A stretch of 64,000 nt of DNA from Bacteroidota bacterium (GCA_016713765.1 JADJON010000001.1:1302001-1366000), one strand, 5' to 3'; shown: positions 18,926 through 27,266, numbered from the stretch's first letter. Notes: generated by a model from the sequence alone, not told the origin. A program made the numbers and translations.

Positions 18926-20103
18926 AATCCGGGGAAGCAACGGTTGATCTTCGGGACGCCCTGGATCGTCTCGTCGCCTACGTCGAGCGCGAAGGCTACA
19001 AAGGCTATGATCCGTACGATACGCTCAACGCGGTCATCCCCTTCCGCTGGTTCGGCCGCTGGGGTGAAGTGATCGCGACCCAGATCCAAAAGCGAAATCC
19101 CGTCAACATCCGGTCTCTCTTAGGCATTCGGAAAGGACATAATCCGAAGGCGATGGGCCTCTTCCTGCATGCCTACGCGTTGTTGCAACGGAAATTTCCG
19201 GAGCGCGATTACCGGAAGCAGATGAGCTTCCTGCTGAATTGGCTGAGCGATAACAGGAGCAAGGGTTTCCAACATGCTTGCTGGGGTTACAACTTCGGCT
19301 GGAGTACACCGAAAAAGCATCTGCCGGCTTTCGCCCCGACGGTGGTGGCCACCGGTTTCGTGGTCAAGGGGCTTTGGGAGTATCATCAACTTACCGGGGA
19401 TCCGATTGCAAAACAACTGATCCTCGATGCAGGGAAGTTCGTGGTCAACGATCTTCCGCGTACGGAACTGAAGAACGGAATCAGCTTCAGTTACAGTCCC
19501 TATTTCCCGGATGTCTGCTACAATGCCAGCCTGCTCGGCGCCGAGATCCTCGCGCGTGCTTACGCGTTAAACGGTGACGAAACGGATAAGCGCCTGGCAG
19601 TTGCCGCCACCGAATTCGTAGTCGGACAACAGCACGCCGACGGACACTGGAAATACAGTTTTGAACCCGATTCAGGTGTGGAACGCCACCAGGTCGACTT
19701 TCACCAGGGCTATGTGATCGATTCGATCGCGTATGTGATGCAATTGACCGGGCACCAGCCCGCGCATTGGCCCGAAGCCGTGCACAAAGGTCTGCGCTAT
19801 TTCCACGATGTGCAATTTCATGCCGACGGGCGCGGACTGTGGCGCATTCCGAAAGAGTATCCCACCGAGATCCACAACCAGAGCCAGGGCATCCTGACGC
19901 TGAACCGCTGGCGCGCACTATCGCCGGAGACGGCCCCCAGAGCCAAGACGATCGCCGACTGGACCATCCGCCACATGCAGGATCCTAAGACTGGACATTT
20001 CTATTATCGTCAATACCCCCACCATACTAACCGCATCTCCTTCATGCGCTGGAGCAACGCCTGGATGATGCTGGCATTGGCGGAATTGGTGAATAGTGAA
20101 TAG
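18922..20103 (+). CDS. Predicted alpha/alpha-toroid protein of polysaccharide clusters
   Basis: 393 aa, cytoplasmic by sequence (no signal peptide). It is rich in regularly spaced Trp, His and Tyr with helical segments, for example GYNFGWSTPKKH, HWKYSFEPDSGVERHQVDFHQG and MRWSNAWMMLALAEL. This is the look of six-hairpin or toroid folds found in glycoside hydrolases, polysaccharide lyases and uronyl epimerases. The family is regularly found next to bi-domain oxidoreductases, and some databases carry a misleading aminolevulinate dehydratase label for it. It is coupled to that gene here by a 4-nt overlap. I infer sugar or uronic-acid processing without naming a reaction. Its last codons and stop lie inside a 7-bp tandem repeat. 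Confidence 0.75.
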   Translation: MKSGEATVDLRDALDRLVAYVEREGYKGYDPYDTLNAVIPFRWFGRWGEVIATQIQKRNPVNIRSLLGIRKGHNPKAMGLFLHAYALLQRKFPERDYRKQMSFLLNWLSDNRSKGFQHACWGYNFGWSTPKKHLPAFAPTVVATGFVVKGLWEYHQLTGDPIAKQLILDAGKFVVNDLPRTELKNGISFSYSPYFPDVCYNASLLGAEILARAYALNGDETDKRLAVAATEFVVGQQHADGHWKYSFEPDSGVERHQVDFHQGYVIDSIAYVMQLTGHQPAHWPEAVHKGLRYFHDVQFHADGRGLWRIPKEYPTEIHNQSQGILTLNRWRALSPETAPRAKTIADWTIRHMQDPKTGHFYYRQYPHHTNRISFMRWSNAWMMLALAELVNSE

Positions 20104-20137
20104 TGAACAGTAAACAGTGAACAGTAAACAGTGAATC
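20089..20137 (+). repeat. Heptamer tandem array (GTGAATA / GTGAACA / GTAAACA)
   Basis: Seven consecutive 7-bp units, beginning inside the last codons of the preceding gene. The units supply its terminal Val-Asn-Ser-Glu and TAG stop. Degenerate units recur at 20168-20182 and 20218-20229. Confidence 0.85.
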
Positions 20138-20219
20138 CTGCTCGCCGTAGCTTTAGCGAAGGCGGGAGTGAATAGCGAATATCGAATCCTGCACGCCATA
20201 GCTTTAGCGAAGGCGGCAG
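20137..20219. repeat. Two REP-like quasi-palindromes in direct repeat
   Basis: Copies at about 20137-20165 and 20188-20219 share the core (CGCC)-GTA/ATA-GCTTTAGC-GAA-(GGCG), an imperfect palindrome with a TTA centre. Related copies with longer arms lie at 27267-27296 and 29557-29586, all between genes. They behave like REP elements; no RAYT-type transposase gene is in the window. Confidence 0.75.
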
Positions 20220-20242
20220 TGAATAGTGAGTTTCGATAGCTG

Positions 20243-20682
20243 TCTTCGTCCCACGTCCCACGTCCCTCGGTCTCGGTCTCGGTCTCGCGTCTTCCCCTTG
20301 TCTCACGTCCCTCGCCCCACGTCCCTCGGTCTCGGTCTCGGTCTCGCGTCTTCCCCTTGTCTCACGTCCCTCGCCCCTCGTCCCTCGGTCTCGGTCTCGG
20401 TCTCGCGTCTTCCCCTTGTCTCACGTCCCTCGCCCCTCGTCCCTCGGTCTCGGTCTCGGTCTCGCGTCTTCCCCTTGTCTCACGTCCCTCGCCCCTCGTC
20501 CCTCGGTCTCGGTCTCGGTCTCGCGTCTTCCCCACATCCCTCGTCCCACGTCCCTCGTCCCTCGGTCTCGGTCTCGCGTCTTCCTCCTGTCCCTCGTCCC
20601 TCGGTCTCGGTCTCGCGTCTTCCCCACGTCCCTCGCCCCTCGTCCCTCGTCCCTCGGTCTCGGTCTCGGTCTCGCGTCTTCC
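20243..20682. repeat. C/T-rich tandem array with 59-bp period
   Basis: Eight copies of the marker CTCGCGTCTTCC start at 20284, 20343, 20402, 20461, 20520, 20573, 20612 and 20671. Spacings are 59, 59, 59, 59, 53, 39 and 59, so three-quarters of the array keeps an exact 59-bp period with internal CTCGGT and GTCCCTCG sub-repeats. The + strand is almost purely C/T with some G and very little A. The array lies between convergent genes and ends six bases before the stop codon of the minus-strand gene at 20688. A 59-bp period does not preserve frame, so it is non-coding. A weaker relative (GTCCCTCGTCCC) occurs near 29461-29487. Confidence 0.92.
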
Positions 20683-20687
20683 TCCCT

Positions 20688-21731
20688 CTACCAATTCCCC
20701 GACTCAATCAGCCGGGTCATGAAGCTCGCGACTTCGATCTTGTCGTGCAGGAAACGCTGGCGCTTTGCTTCCCAGTGTTGACGATCGTGCAACAGGGGTA
20801 GCCAGGTCGTCACTTGTTGATACAAGCCCTCTTCGTTATCGGGGTGAATGCTGACACCCAGGCGGTACTTTTCTTCCAATTCGACCAGGTAGCCGATCTT
20901 CCCGGCGAAGGCATTGAAGCGAATGAACGGAACGCCCAGCACGCCGGATTCCGCCGACATGGTCTGACTGTCACCGATGAACAGCGATGAAAAGGCCATG
21001 ATGTGGTGAATGTCGATCGGATGGATGTTCAAGCGGTAGGGCTCGAACTCGGGAGCCAGCGCGCGTTCCGAAGTGATATACACTCTTCCGTGCGGCTCCA
21101 GCAATTCAATGAGTTTACGCGCGATCGCGTCGCTGATCCCTTTGGCGTTGGTGTCGTGGTGCGCGCCCAGCTTGGCGAAGCGCAGGAGAAAGTAGGGCGT
21201 GTTTTCCGGTATGTAACGCTGCTTGACGGCGGGATCGGGCGTGAACAGATCGGGGTGGAGGTAGGCCAGTTCGTGGTTGCCGGCATAGGTGATGGTCTTG
21301 CCGGGCCGTCCGGTTACGCAGACTTCCGGTGCTAACAGGTGTTTGGCAAACGGATGAGCCAGCTTGTCGACCAGCGGCACGATCGCGGCATCGTCTTCGT
21401 TCACGAAGATGTTCGGAATGCGCAACAACCAACCGACATGACAGATCTCCGTCGAGGTCCCGATCATCAGGTCCGGACGGTCGCGGAGGCATTGAGCAAC
21501 CAAGCGGAGGTCCTGCTTGAGCAATCCCAGCGCGATCGACCACTTGTTGTCCTTACGGCCGTGCGGAAGAAAGTTCCGGTATTCGAGTCCCTCCTTGCGC
21601 AACAGGTCTTCGAGTACGTCCTTCTTCGTCGCGATCAGTGTGAGACGATGACCGTCGGCCTTCAGCTTGCGGATCGTGTGCTTGAAGAGATAGAAATGCG
21701 CCGGATGGTGCAGATAGATCAGTACGTGCAT
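20688..21731 (-). CDS. DUF354-type glycosyltransferase-like protein
   Basis: 347 aa. Begins MHVLIYLHHPAHFYLFKHTI, the characteristic opening of DUF354, a GT-B-like family related to UDP-GlcNAc 2-epimerase and glycosyltransferase folds. Later landmarks are a VNEDDAAIVPL segment, VTGRPGKTITYAGNHELAYL, and FIGDSQTMSAESGVLGVPFI, which corresponds to the nucleotide-sugar binding Glu/Ser region. No signal peptide. It is the last gene of a minus-strand trio with an acyltransferase and a deacetylase, so it probably acts on the same glycan. The reaction is not established for the family. The 59-bp repeat array begins directly past its stop codon. Confidence 0.88.
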   Translation of the reverse strand: MHVLIYLHHPAHFYLFKHTIRKLKADGHRLTLIATKKDVLEDLLRKEGLEYRNFLPHGRKDNKWSIALGLLKQDLRLVAQCLRDRPDLMIGTSTEICHVGWLLRIPNIFVNEDDAAIVPLVDKLAHPFAKHLLAPEVCVTGRPGKTITYAGNHELAYLHPDLFTPDPAVKQRYIPENTPYFLLRFAKLGAHHDTNAKGISDAIARKLIELLEPHGRVYITSERALAPEFEPYRLNIHPIDIHHIMAFSSLFIGDSQTMSAESGVLGVPFIRFNAFAGKIGYLVELEEKYRLGVSIHPDNEEGLYQQVTTWLPLLHDRQHWEAKRQRFLHDKIEVASFMTRLIESGNW

Positions 21732-21750
21732 GCCTTGGCAGTAATTGCGG

Positions 21751-22287
21751 TCAGTCGGGCAGTGGACCGCTCTTGAACGCTTCGTGATCGGAAAAGTCCT
21801 TCACCACTTTGGCAGGAACCCCGGCCGCAAGACAACGGGGCGGCACATCCTTCGTTACCACCGAGCCGGTCGCGATCACCGCTTCGTCGCCGATGGTGAT
21901 GCCCGGAGCGATGGTGACGTTCGGCATAATCCAGACGCCGCGCCCGATGCGGGTTTGCATGACTTTGCGCGGATATATTTTTTTCAATCGTGTATTCGAC
22001 GGAATGTTCGCGTGCGCGGTGATGATGGTCCGGTCGCCCACGGAGGTGTGATCGCCGATGAAGATCTGATCGGTGAAGACGCGGTCGAACATCACTTCAT
22101 GACCGATGTACACGTCCTTGCCGATGTTCACGCCGCGCCACCGGTGGATGACTGTACGCCAGCTTTTGATGAAGCAGAAGAAGGCGAGCTTGTCAAGGAA
22201 AAACCGCCAGACAAATTTGATCGCGTAGCGCAACTTGCCCAGCGTGCCTTTGTATCCGTAAAAATCCAGTACTTCTTGTGCCGGCAT
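21751..22287 (-). CDS. Hexapeptide-repeat (left-handed beta-helix) acyltransferase
   Basis: 178 aa. The central and C-terminal regions show the [LIV]-G-x-x-x-x hexapeptide pattern: IGKDVYIGHEVMFD, IGDHTSVGDRTIITA and IGRGVWIMPNVTIAPGITIG. The closing segment VIATGSVVTKDVPPRCLAAG plus VPAKVVK is typical of the serine/maltose O-acetyltransferase group. These trimeric enzymes usually transfer acetyl from acetyl-CoA to a sugar hydroxyl or amine. The N-terminal 45 residues are less conserved. It lies 19 nt upstream of the DUF354 gene and 11 nt downstream of the deacetylase gene, so the three are probably one operon that decorates the polysaccharide. Confidence 0.9.
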   Translation of the reverse strand: MPAQEVLDFYGYKGTLGKLRYAIKFVWRFFLDKLAFFCFIKSWRTVIHRWRGVNIGKDVYIGHEVMFDRVFTDQIFIGDHTSVGDRTIITAHANIPSNTRLKKIYPRKVMQTRIGRGVWIMPNVTIAPGITIGDEAVIATGSVVTKDVPPRCLAAGVPAKVVKDFSDHEAFKSGPLPD

Positions 22288-22298
22288 ACAACGTGTGA

Positions 22299-23237
22299 TT
22301 AGTCGTTCAGAAACCCTTGTCGCTTTGCGTACTCGCGTACGGTGATGAATTCATACCCGCGCGACTGATAGAAGCGGATGAATTGCTCGTACAGCGGGAT
22401 CGCTTTGCGTCCCAGGTTTTTCACTTTCATTTTCCCACGGACCACATCGTTCAGGAGGTATTTGACCGGGTTGTTGGTTCGTCGTGCGATGGTGCGGTGT
22501 TCGGTATGTTCTTCGATGAATTCGTTTGGATGCACGTCGAATACCATCGGTTTTCCGTTGGAACGGGTCTCGGCATGCAAAAGCCGTTGTTGCAGACTGG
22601 TGACGCCCGGGAAGAGGCGTAGCGTTGTCCCTACGAATGGGAACAACAAAGCGGTCAGCGGTACCTCTACGATCGGTCCGTTACCTTTTCGAAAGAGATT
22701 GTCGGGATCGGTGCGGTAGGGTAGGCGCGGTGCCTTGAGCCAGTTCAGTTTCTTCATGCCGCCGAACGACAGAAACATGTCGAAGCGTTGGGAAGCCACG
22801 GAACTATCGGTGCGGTAACCCGCTTCAGCCAATGCGCGGGGCGTATGTTCGTTGACACGCAGCGCTGGTGCACGAAACGAAACGACCGCCTGACCGGAAA
22901 TGTCTTCCAGGACCTTGCGCGAACGCTGCAGGTGCTCGACTTGTTTCCCATACGGCAGCACGTCGAATGCTTCATCCACTTCGTGGGTCCAGCCATGCGA
23001 GGCCACTTCGTGACCGTCGGCCAGGATGGCACGCACGACTTCCGGAAACTTCACCACCATGTCGCCCACAAAGTAAAACGTACTCTTCACGCCGAACTTT
23101 TTATAAATGTCCAGCAGGATCGGCATGCCCTCGTCGCGTACCTTCTCGCCGGTTTCGTCGCGCAGCGTATTGAACCAGATCGAATGTGTTTCCACATCGT
23201 TGGTCAGCAGACAATATTTCTTGTTTTTATCAGGCAT
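22299..23237 (-). CDS. Polysaccharide deacetylase family protein (NodB-like)
   Basis: 312 aa. The carbohydrate esterase 4 metal-binding residues are in place: LTNDVE with Asp14, and SHGWTHE with His81 and His85. The first strand is unusual in that LTNDVETHS replaces the canonical TFDDG. FYFVGDMVVKFPEVV and FRAPALRVN are other conserved blocks, the latter being the Arg motif. No signal peptide, so it is probably cytoplasmic and acts on a nucleotide- or lipid-linked sugar, as in the PEP-CTERM/XrtA-associated and O-antigen deacetylases. It is first in the minus-strand trio. The 517-nt divergent intergenic region to the sugar transferase gene presumably holds its promoter. Confidence 0.9.
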   Translation of the reverse strand: MPDKNKKYCLLTNDVETHSIWFNTLRDETGEKVRDEGMPILLDIYKKFGVKSTFYFVGDMVVKFPEVVRAILADGHEVASHGWTHEVDEAFDVLPYGKQVEHLQRSRKVLEDISGQAVVSFRAPALRVNEHTPRALAEAGYRTDSSVASQRFDMFLSFGGMKKLNWLKAPRLPYRTDPDNLFRKGNGPIVEVPLTALLFPFVGTTLRLFPGVTSLQQRLLHAETRSNGKPMVFDVHPNEFIEEHTEHRTIARRTNNPVKYLLNDVVRGKMKVKNLGRKAIPLYEQFIRFYQSRGYEFITVREYAKRQGFLND

Positions 23238-23754
23238 TCGGGTGAGCGGGTAGCGGGCTTTGCGAACACGCGGTCTCCAGGGAAAAAAGCCCTTTCCCAG
23301 TCTGATATTATACTAATTCCTGACGGAGTAGGTTGCTCCCGCCGCGGGCTTTTCGCGCAATTTCGGCTTTTTTTCAGGTAGAAAATTACAGCCCCGCAAA
23401 TCGTCAAACCGTAAGAAAATCGCGTGATTTAGCCCAAAGACCGCGCTGGAAGCGGATTTTCTACAAGAAAGGTTGCTTCAACTGAATCCTTGCACTATAT
23501 TCGAAACTGCAAACAGCAACAATCGAGTACCAGGGGAAGCATCAAGGCCCTTACGTGAAACACACACCAGGACTGGGATAGCGGCTGCGAACCGTTTCTA
23601 TCCATCCCGGCTCACCAAGGATCTTCGACGGAAATGAATGGGGTTCATTCCGGAATACCGAAGACTGCCTTAATCCTGTAATGATTCGGCTGAGTTTCGT
23701 TTGCGTCCGCTTTACCACGGGGTAATTTGCTATTCCCCCTTGTAGGGCTGCGCT
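23238..23754. other. Gene-free divergent intergenic region
   Basis: Separates the deacetylase gene (minus) from the sugar transferase gene (plus). I find no convincing gene. It holds a small hairpin GGGAAA...TTTCCC near 23279-23297 and one weak promoter-like site on the + strand (listed separately). The rest is unremarkable. Confidence 0.6.
23473..23503 (+). promoter_or_regulatory. Weak Bacteroidota-type promoter candidate
   Basis: TTG at 23473-23475 and TATATTCG at 23496-23503, 20 nt apart, compare with TTTG / TAnnTTTG. It would give a long (about 245 nt) leader for the sugar transferase gene at 23755. Seen by eye only. Confidence 0.25.
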
Positions 23755-24933
23755 ATGAAGAAGAACGGAAGGACCACCAATAACCGGAACCTGCTGCAGG
23801 ACCTTCGCTGGAATGTGTTCAGCGGTAACGGTAATGCCGCGCTTGCCTGGCAACAACCCAGAAAGCAGGGTGCTTCCCGGAAGAAACGGTACAGCCCGCG
23901 TCCGCATCTCGAGAAGATCGGCGGGATGGAGCCGCAGGTGCGTGCCTTCATCGAACGTTTCATAGAACTGTCGGGAAAGAAAGTTTCCATCGTCCGCACC
24001 TCGATCGCTGAAAGCGTACGGCAGTTGCCCGACTCCTGTGAAGCGATCGTCAACCTCAAGCGCCTGAACGACATCCGATCGATCAATGCGTTTCTCAGCG
24101 CTGCGAACCGCGGATTACCGCTCGGCGGAACCTACGTCGGTTGTGTGGAGACCAAGTACCTCCGCCGCCAGCGCGTGTTGCATAAGTATCCGTTCGGGAT
24201 CAATTACTTCATGATCCTGGTCGACTTCATCTACAAGCGCGTTTTCCCGAAGCTTCCGGTGACCCGCGACCTGTATCGTTTCCTGACCGGTGACCGGAAC
24301 AAGATCCTCTCCAAGACCGAAGCCCTGGGGCGTCTCTACGCAGCGGGTTTCGAACTCGAAGAGAAGAAGTTCATCGGCAACCTGCTCTGGTTCGTCGTGC
24401 GGAAGGTCAAAGACCCGCTCTTTGATTATGAACCCGTCTACGGACCCATCTTCAAGATGCGTCGGCATGGAAAGGGCGGCAAGGTGATCCATGTCTACAA
24501 GATGCGGACCATGCATGCTTATTCCGAGTACATCCAGAAGTACGTTTACGAAAACCACAACCTGGCCGAAGGAGGAAAGCTCAACAATGATTTCCGCGTT
24601 TCATCCCTGGGCAAACTTTTCCGGAAATACTGGGTCGATGAACTCCCGATGATCCTCAATCTGCTCAAAGGTGATTTGAAGATCGTCGGCGTCCGGCCAC
24701 TAAGCAGTCATTACCTCAGCCTGTATTCGGAAGAATTGCGGGAAGTCCGGAAGCGACACAAGCCCGGACTGATTCCTCCTTTTTATGTCGACCTGCCCAA
24801 GACGCTCGACGAGATTCAGGAGTCGGAACTGCGCTACCTGCGCGCTTACGAAAAACAACCGTTGCTGACCGACCTGCGTTATTTCTGTCGCGCTGCGTTC
24901 AACATCCTCGTCAAAATGGCCCGGTCCAAGTAA
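23755..24933 (+). CDS. Sugar transferase, initiating-enzyme family, without the usual membrane anchor
   Basis: 392 aa. The C-terminal half (about 215-345) carries the bacterial sugar transferase signatures: GPIFKMRRHGKGGKVIHVYK then MRTM, followed by RVSSLGKLFRKYWVDELPMI and LKGDLKIVGVRPLS. This family starts repeat-unit synthesis by moving sugar-1-phosphate to undecaprenyl phosphate. The usual N-terminal reentrant helix with KRxFD is missing. About 200 residues precede the domain instead and include a moderately hydrophobic INYFMILVDFIYKRVFPKLP, then LSKTEALGRLYAAGFELEEK, which resembles the end of a class I methyltransferase. I recall similar proteins from other Bacteroidota, so it is a family feature, not a broken gene. 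It is transcribed alone. Confidence 0.85.
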   Translation: MKKNGRTTNNRNLLQDLRWNVFSGNGNAALAWQQPRKQGASRKKRYSPRPHLEKIGGMEPQVRAFIERFIELSGKKVSIVRTSIAESVRQLPDSCEAIVNLKRLNDIRSINAFLSAANRGLPLGGTYVGCVETKYLRRQRVLHKYPFGINYFMILVDFIYKRVFPKLPVTRDLYRFLTGDRNKILSKTEALGRLYAAGFELEEKKFIGNLLWFVVRKVKDPLFDYEPVYGPIFKMRRHGKGGKVIHVYKMRTMHAYSEYIQKYVYENHNLAEGGKLNNDFRVSSLGKLFRKYWVDELPMILNLLKGDLKIVGVRPLSSHYLSLYSEELREVRKRHKPGLIPPFYVDLPKTLDEIQESELRYLRAYEKQPLLTDLRYFCRAAFNILVKMARSK

Positions 24934-24992
24934 CACCGGCTGCTCGTCGTAACGGAAACCGATCGATTACGATTTCCACCAAAAATATCTTG

Positions 24993-25026
24993 AACTGCCG
25001 GCCACTGCCGGCCACTGCCGGCAGTT
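24993..25026. repeat. Inverted and tandem repeat after the sugar transferase gene
   Basis: Three direct copies of a CACTGCCGGC-like decamer lie between AACTGCCGGC (24993-25002) and its inverse GCCGGCAGTT (25017-25026). It can form a 10-bp stem. No T-run follows, so terminator function is doubtful. Confidence 0.6.
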
Positions 25027-25181
25027 CTGCTTTTACATAGTGGAGTCTACCCGGTTGCGCCGATCGGGAGCATCATACTCGTTAGTTCGGAATAATGCCG
25101 AACCGTCTTGCACATTCCCACTTTTATCGTAACTTGTAACTGCCGAACCGGTTTGGAGCCCGGGATCGGCGCTGCGATTTC

Positions 25182-25478
25182 ATGGTCACCGAAGCTGCTC
25201 AGGCGTTTCAGTTATTTTATCCCACCGAGAAAGTATTCCGGGTGGTGTCTTCCGGCGCTTTGAAACGGGCAGGGTATAAGGTCATTTCCTCCTGCGACAA
25301 AAGCCGGCAGATTCGGTTGCGCAGAAACCTGTTTCCATTTCGTCACCGCGATGTGATCGTCCACCTGCGAAAAGACGGCGACAACCTCACGCGCAACGAG
25401 ATCCGACGCGATTGTGAACGCAAATGCGTCAAAGACCTCTGCCACGAAGTGGCTGAAGCGTTTTTCCGGATATTCTGA
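25182..25478 (+). CDS. Small hypothetical protein
   Basis: 98 aa, basic, with four Cys. I do not recognise it. In favour of a real gene: the composition is protein-like, with alternating hydrophobic and charged residues (FRVVSSGALKRAGYKVISS, RHRDVIVHLRKDGDNL), and there is no competing gene in 650 nt. Against it: no visible promoter or ribosome site, and a 77-aa minus-strand frame overlaps it. There is no signal peptide or membrane segment. Of the remaining sequence from 24934 to 25585, only the inverted repeat at 24993 stands out. Confidence 0.4.
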   Translation: MVTEAAQAFQLFYPTEKVFRVVSSGALKRAGYKVISSCDKSRQIRLRRNLFPFRHRDVIVHLRKDGDNLTRNEIRRDCERKCVKDLCHEVAEAFFRIF

Positions 25479-25585
25479 TCAAACTAAGTCAATGACTGCC
25501 GTGACGACGTGATAGAATTCACGCCCGACTTTGCTGTAAGACTGAAGCCCGCGCCACCATTCGGGCGTGCGAGGATCTTTGCTGG

Positions 25586-27145
25586 TCATTCTGCGATCAA
25601 CTTGACCACTTCCGTGCCGGTACCTGCAGTGACTCTTAAAAAATAGACACCACTGGCTTGAGCGGGTAGTCGCAATCTTCCTGTTTCCGAGGTGACCGCG
25701 AAGTGCGCTTTGCTGAAGACGGTCTTTCCTGTAACGTCCAACAATTCAACGCTCACATTCCTGAGCTCCTTCTTGAATTGCAAATTGAATCCGTCCCGCG
25801 ACGGATTGGGGAAGATCGTAAAGTCGACTCCGATCCCATTCGATGCCGGAACACCGGAAGTCAGATTCATCATATCGAATTTGATGGCCTCCAGCGGTGA
25901 AACGAATCCACCGGTATCCACCACCTGTTTCCAACTGCAGATGGCTTCCGTTCCGGAGACCTCGCTGATGCAAGTGGCCGGATATGGCGTACTGAAGCGA
26001 AGCGTATCGGGGTATACATAGGATAAATCAATCCACATTCCCCCGGCATCCTGTGAGCGGTAGTAGAATGGAAGCTCCCCGTCAACGGAGTTGTAGAACG
26101 TAGCGGTGAAGAATCCTCCTGCGTTCTGGCTGTACGCTTGCGCGGGCAGGGTGGAATTGTCCAGAGAGCCATCCACGGTTTCGAGCCCCCACGTTCCGCC
26201 CGGTGTTGCAGGAAGGAAAAAAGAAACCATGTCTTTAGTAGCGTTTCCGGGATTGTCGGCCACGGCGAAGATGGAAGTGGAAAAGCCCCCTGCGCTGTTA
26301 GGCGTTAGGGAACTCTGCATGCAGATCTCCGGACTGCCGCAAATGGCATTCGTGAACGAGAAAAGCGTATCGACATTCAGCGGTACCGTGAACCAGGAAG
26401 GCAATCCGGCAATGGTAAAGAGTACCGATAAATGGCCGTTTCGCTCAGCTACGATCCCGAACCGGCCGTCGCTGCCTCCCTGTCCGGTGCCGTAGGAAAT
26501 ATCAACCTTCCCATAGCTTCCTGCTGTGGAGTCGAGCCAGTAGGGGCCGTCAAAATTCAATCCGCCATCTTCCGAGAGGTAATAATTCAGCGAGTCGACC
26601 GAAGCGCTGTTCCGGACAGAATAGGCGATGGCCACCGAGTAGGGTGAGGAAGTACTCATCGGGTACTTACTGTCGGTGGCCAGGGCGATATCCGTTATGG
26701 CGTAGGTGGTGAAATCGCCGAGCTGTACTTCCGTTCCCACCGGGATACCGGACGAGGCATCGTAGCAACGGACTATACCGAAGTTCTCCGGCCCTCCGTT
26801 TCCCGGGCCCAATAGCGCCAGGACAATCCGGAGATTCAGCGTGTCGGTACCGGCAACCAGCATATCCTCGATCTGCGGATACCAGCCCGATGCACCGGGT
26901 ACACTGAAGTCGATGACGGTTTGCCAGGTAGAGCCGTTGTCTTTGGAAACGGACACCCGGTAACCAGTACTGGGCATGGAGTAATAATTGAATCCATTGT
27001 AGATCCATCCGTTAAAGGCGACCGAAAGAAATTGTTCCCGCACTTCGTAATCAGGATCGACGAAAATGGTCCTGTCGGGGCCAAAACTCTGCGCGAAAAC
27101 GGAGATGTTCAGGCAGGTCAATAAAAGAAGTAAAGAGGTTTTCAT
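25586..27145 (-). CDS. Secreted protein with T9SS type A sorting domain, possible BNR/sialidase-like repeats
   Basis: 519 aa. Signal peptide MKTSLLLLLTCLNISVFAQ, with cleavage likely after Ala-Gln. The body is beta-rich and carries phrases such as VSVSKDNGSTWQTVIDFS and YYLSEDGGLNFDGPYWL. These resemble Asp-box (S-x-D-x-G-x-T-W) motifs of BNR/sialidase-type propellers, which need not be enzymatic. The last 85 residues form a T9SS sorting domain: FTIFPNPSRDGFNLQF, VELLDVTGKTVF, and a final ASGVYFLRVTAG...VVKLIAE. It is therefore exported by type IX secretion and attached to or released from the surface. It stands alone, divergent from the Wzi-like gene. The ligand is unknown. Confidence 0.88.
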   Translation of the reverse strand: MKTSLLLLLTCLNISVFAQSFGPDRTIFVDPDYEVREQFLSVAFNGWIYNGFNYYSMPSTGYRVSVSKDNGSTWQTVIDFSVPGASGWYPQIEDMLVAGTDTLNLRIVLALLGPGNGGPENFGIVRCYDASSGIPVGTEVQLGDFTTYAITDIALATDSKYPMSTSSPYSVAIAYSVRNSASVDSLNYYLSEDGGLNFDGPYWLDSTAGSYGKVDISYGTGQGGSDGRFGIVAERNGHLSVLFTIAGLPSWFTVPLNVDTLFSFTNAICGSPEICMQSSLTPNSAGGFSTSIFAVADNPGNATKDMVSFFLPATPGGTWGLETVDGSLDNSTLPAQAYSQNAGGFFTATFYNSVDGELPFYYRSQDAGGMWIDLSYVYPDTLRFSTPYPATCISEVSGTEAICSWKQVVDTGGFVSPLEAIKFDMMNLTSGVPASNGIGVDFTIFPNPSRDGFNLQFKKELRNVSVELLDVTGKTVFSKAHFAVTSETGRLRLPAQASGVYFLRVTAGTGTEVVKLIAE

Positions 27146-27266
27146 CGGATAGTTTTTTGTGAAAGTAATAGAATGGAGGAATAAAAAAAATGACAGCAGG
27201 TGGGCAAGGGGGAGTGGTAACTAGTAATTAGTTATTAGTGATTCGATGTAAGCAACCAGAAACCCG

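Noticed and set aside
20243..20682. CRISPR array or coding region in the 59-bp array
   Set aside because: No unique spacers, internal sub-repeats, no cas genes. Frames through it change with the 59-bp period and give low-complexity Ser/Arg/Pro peptides.
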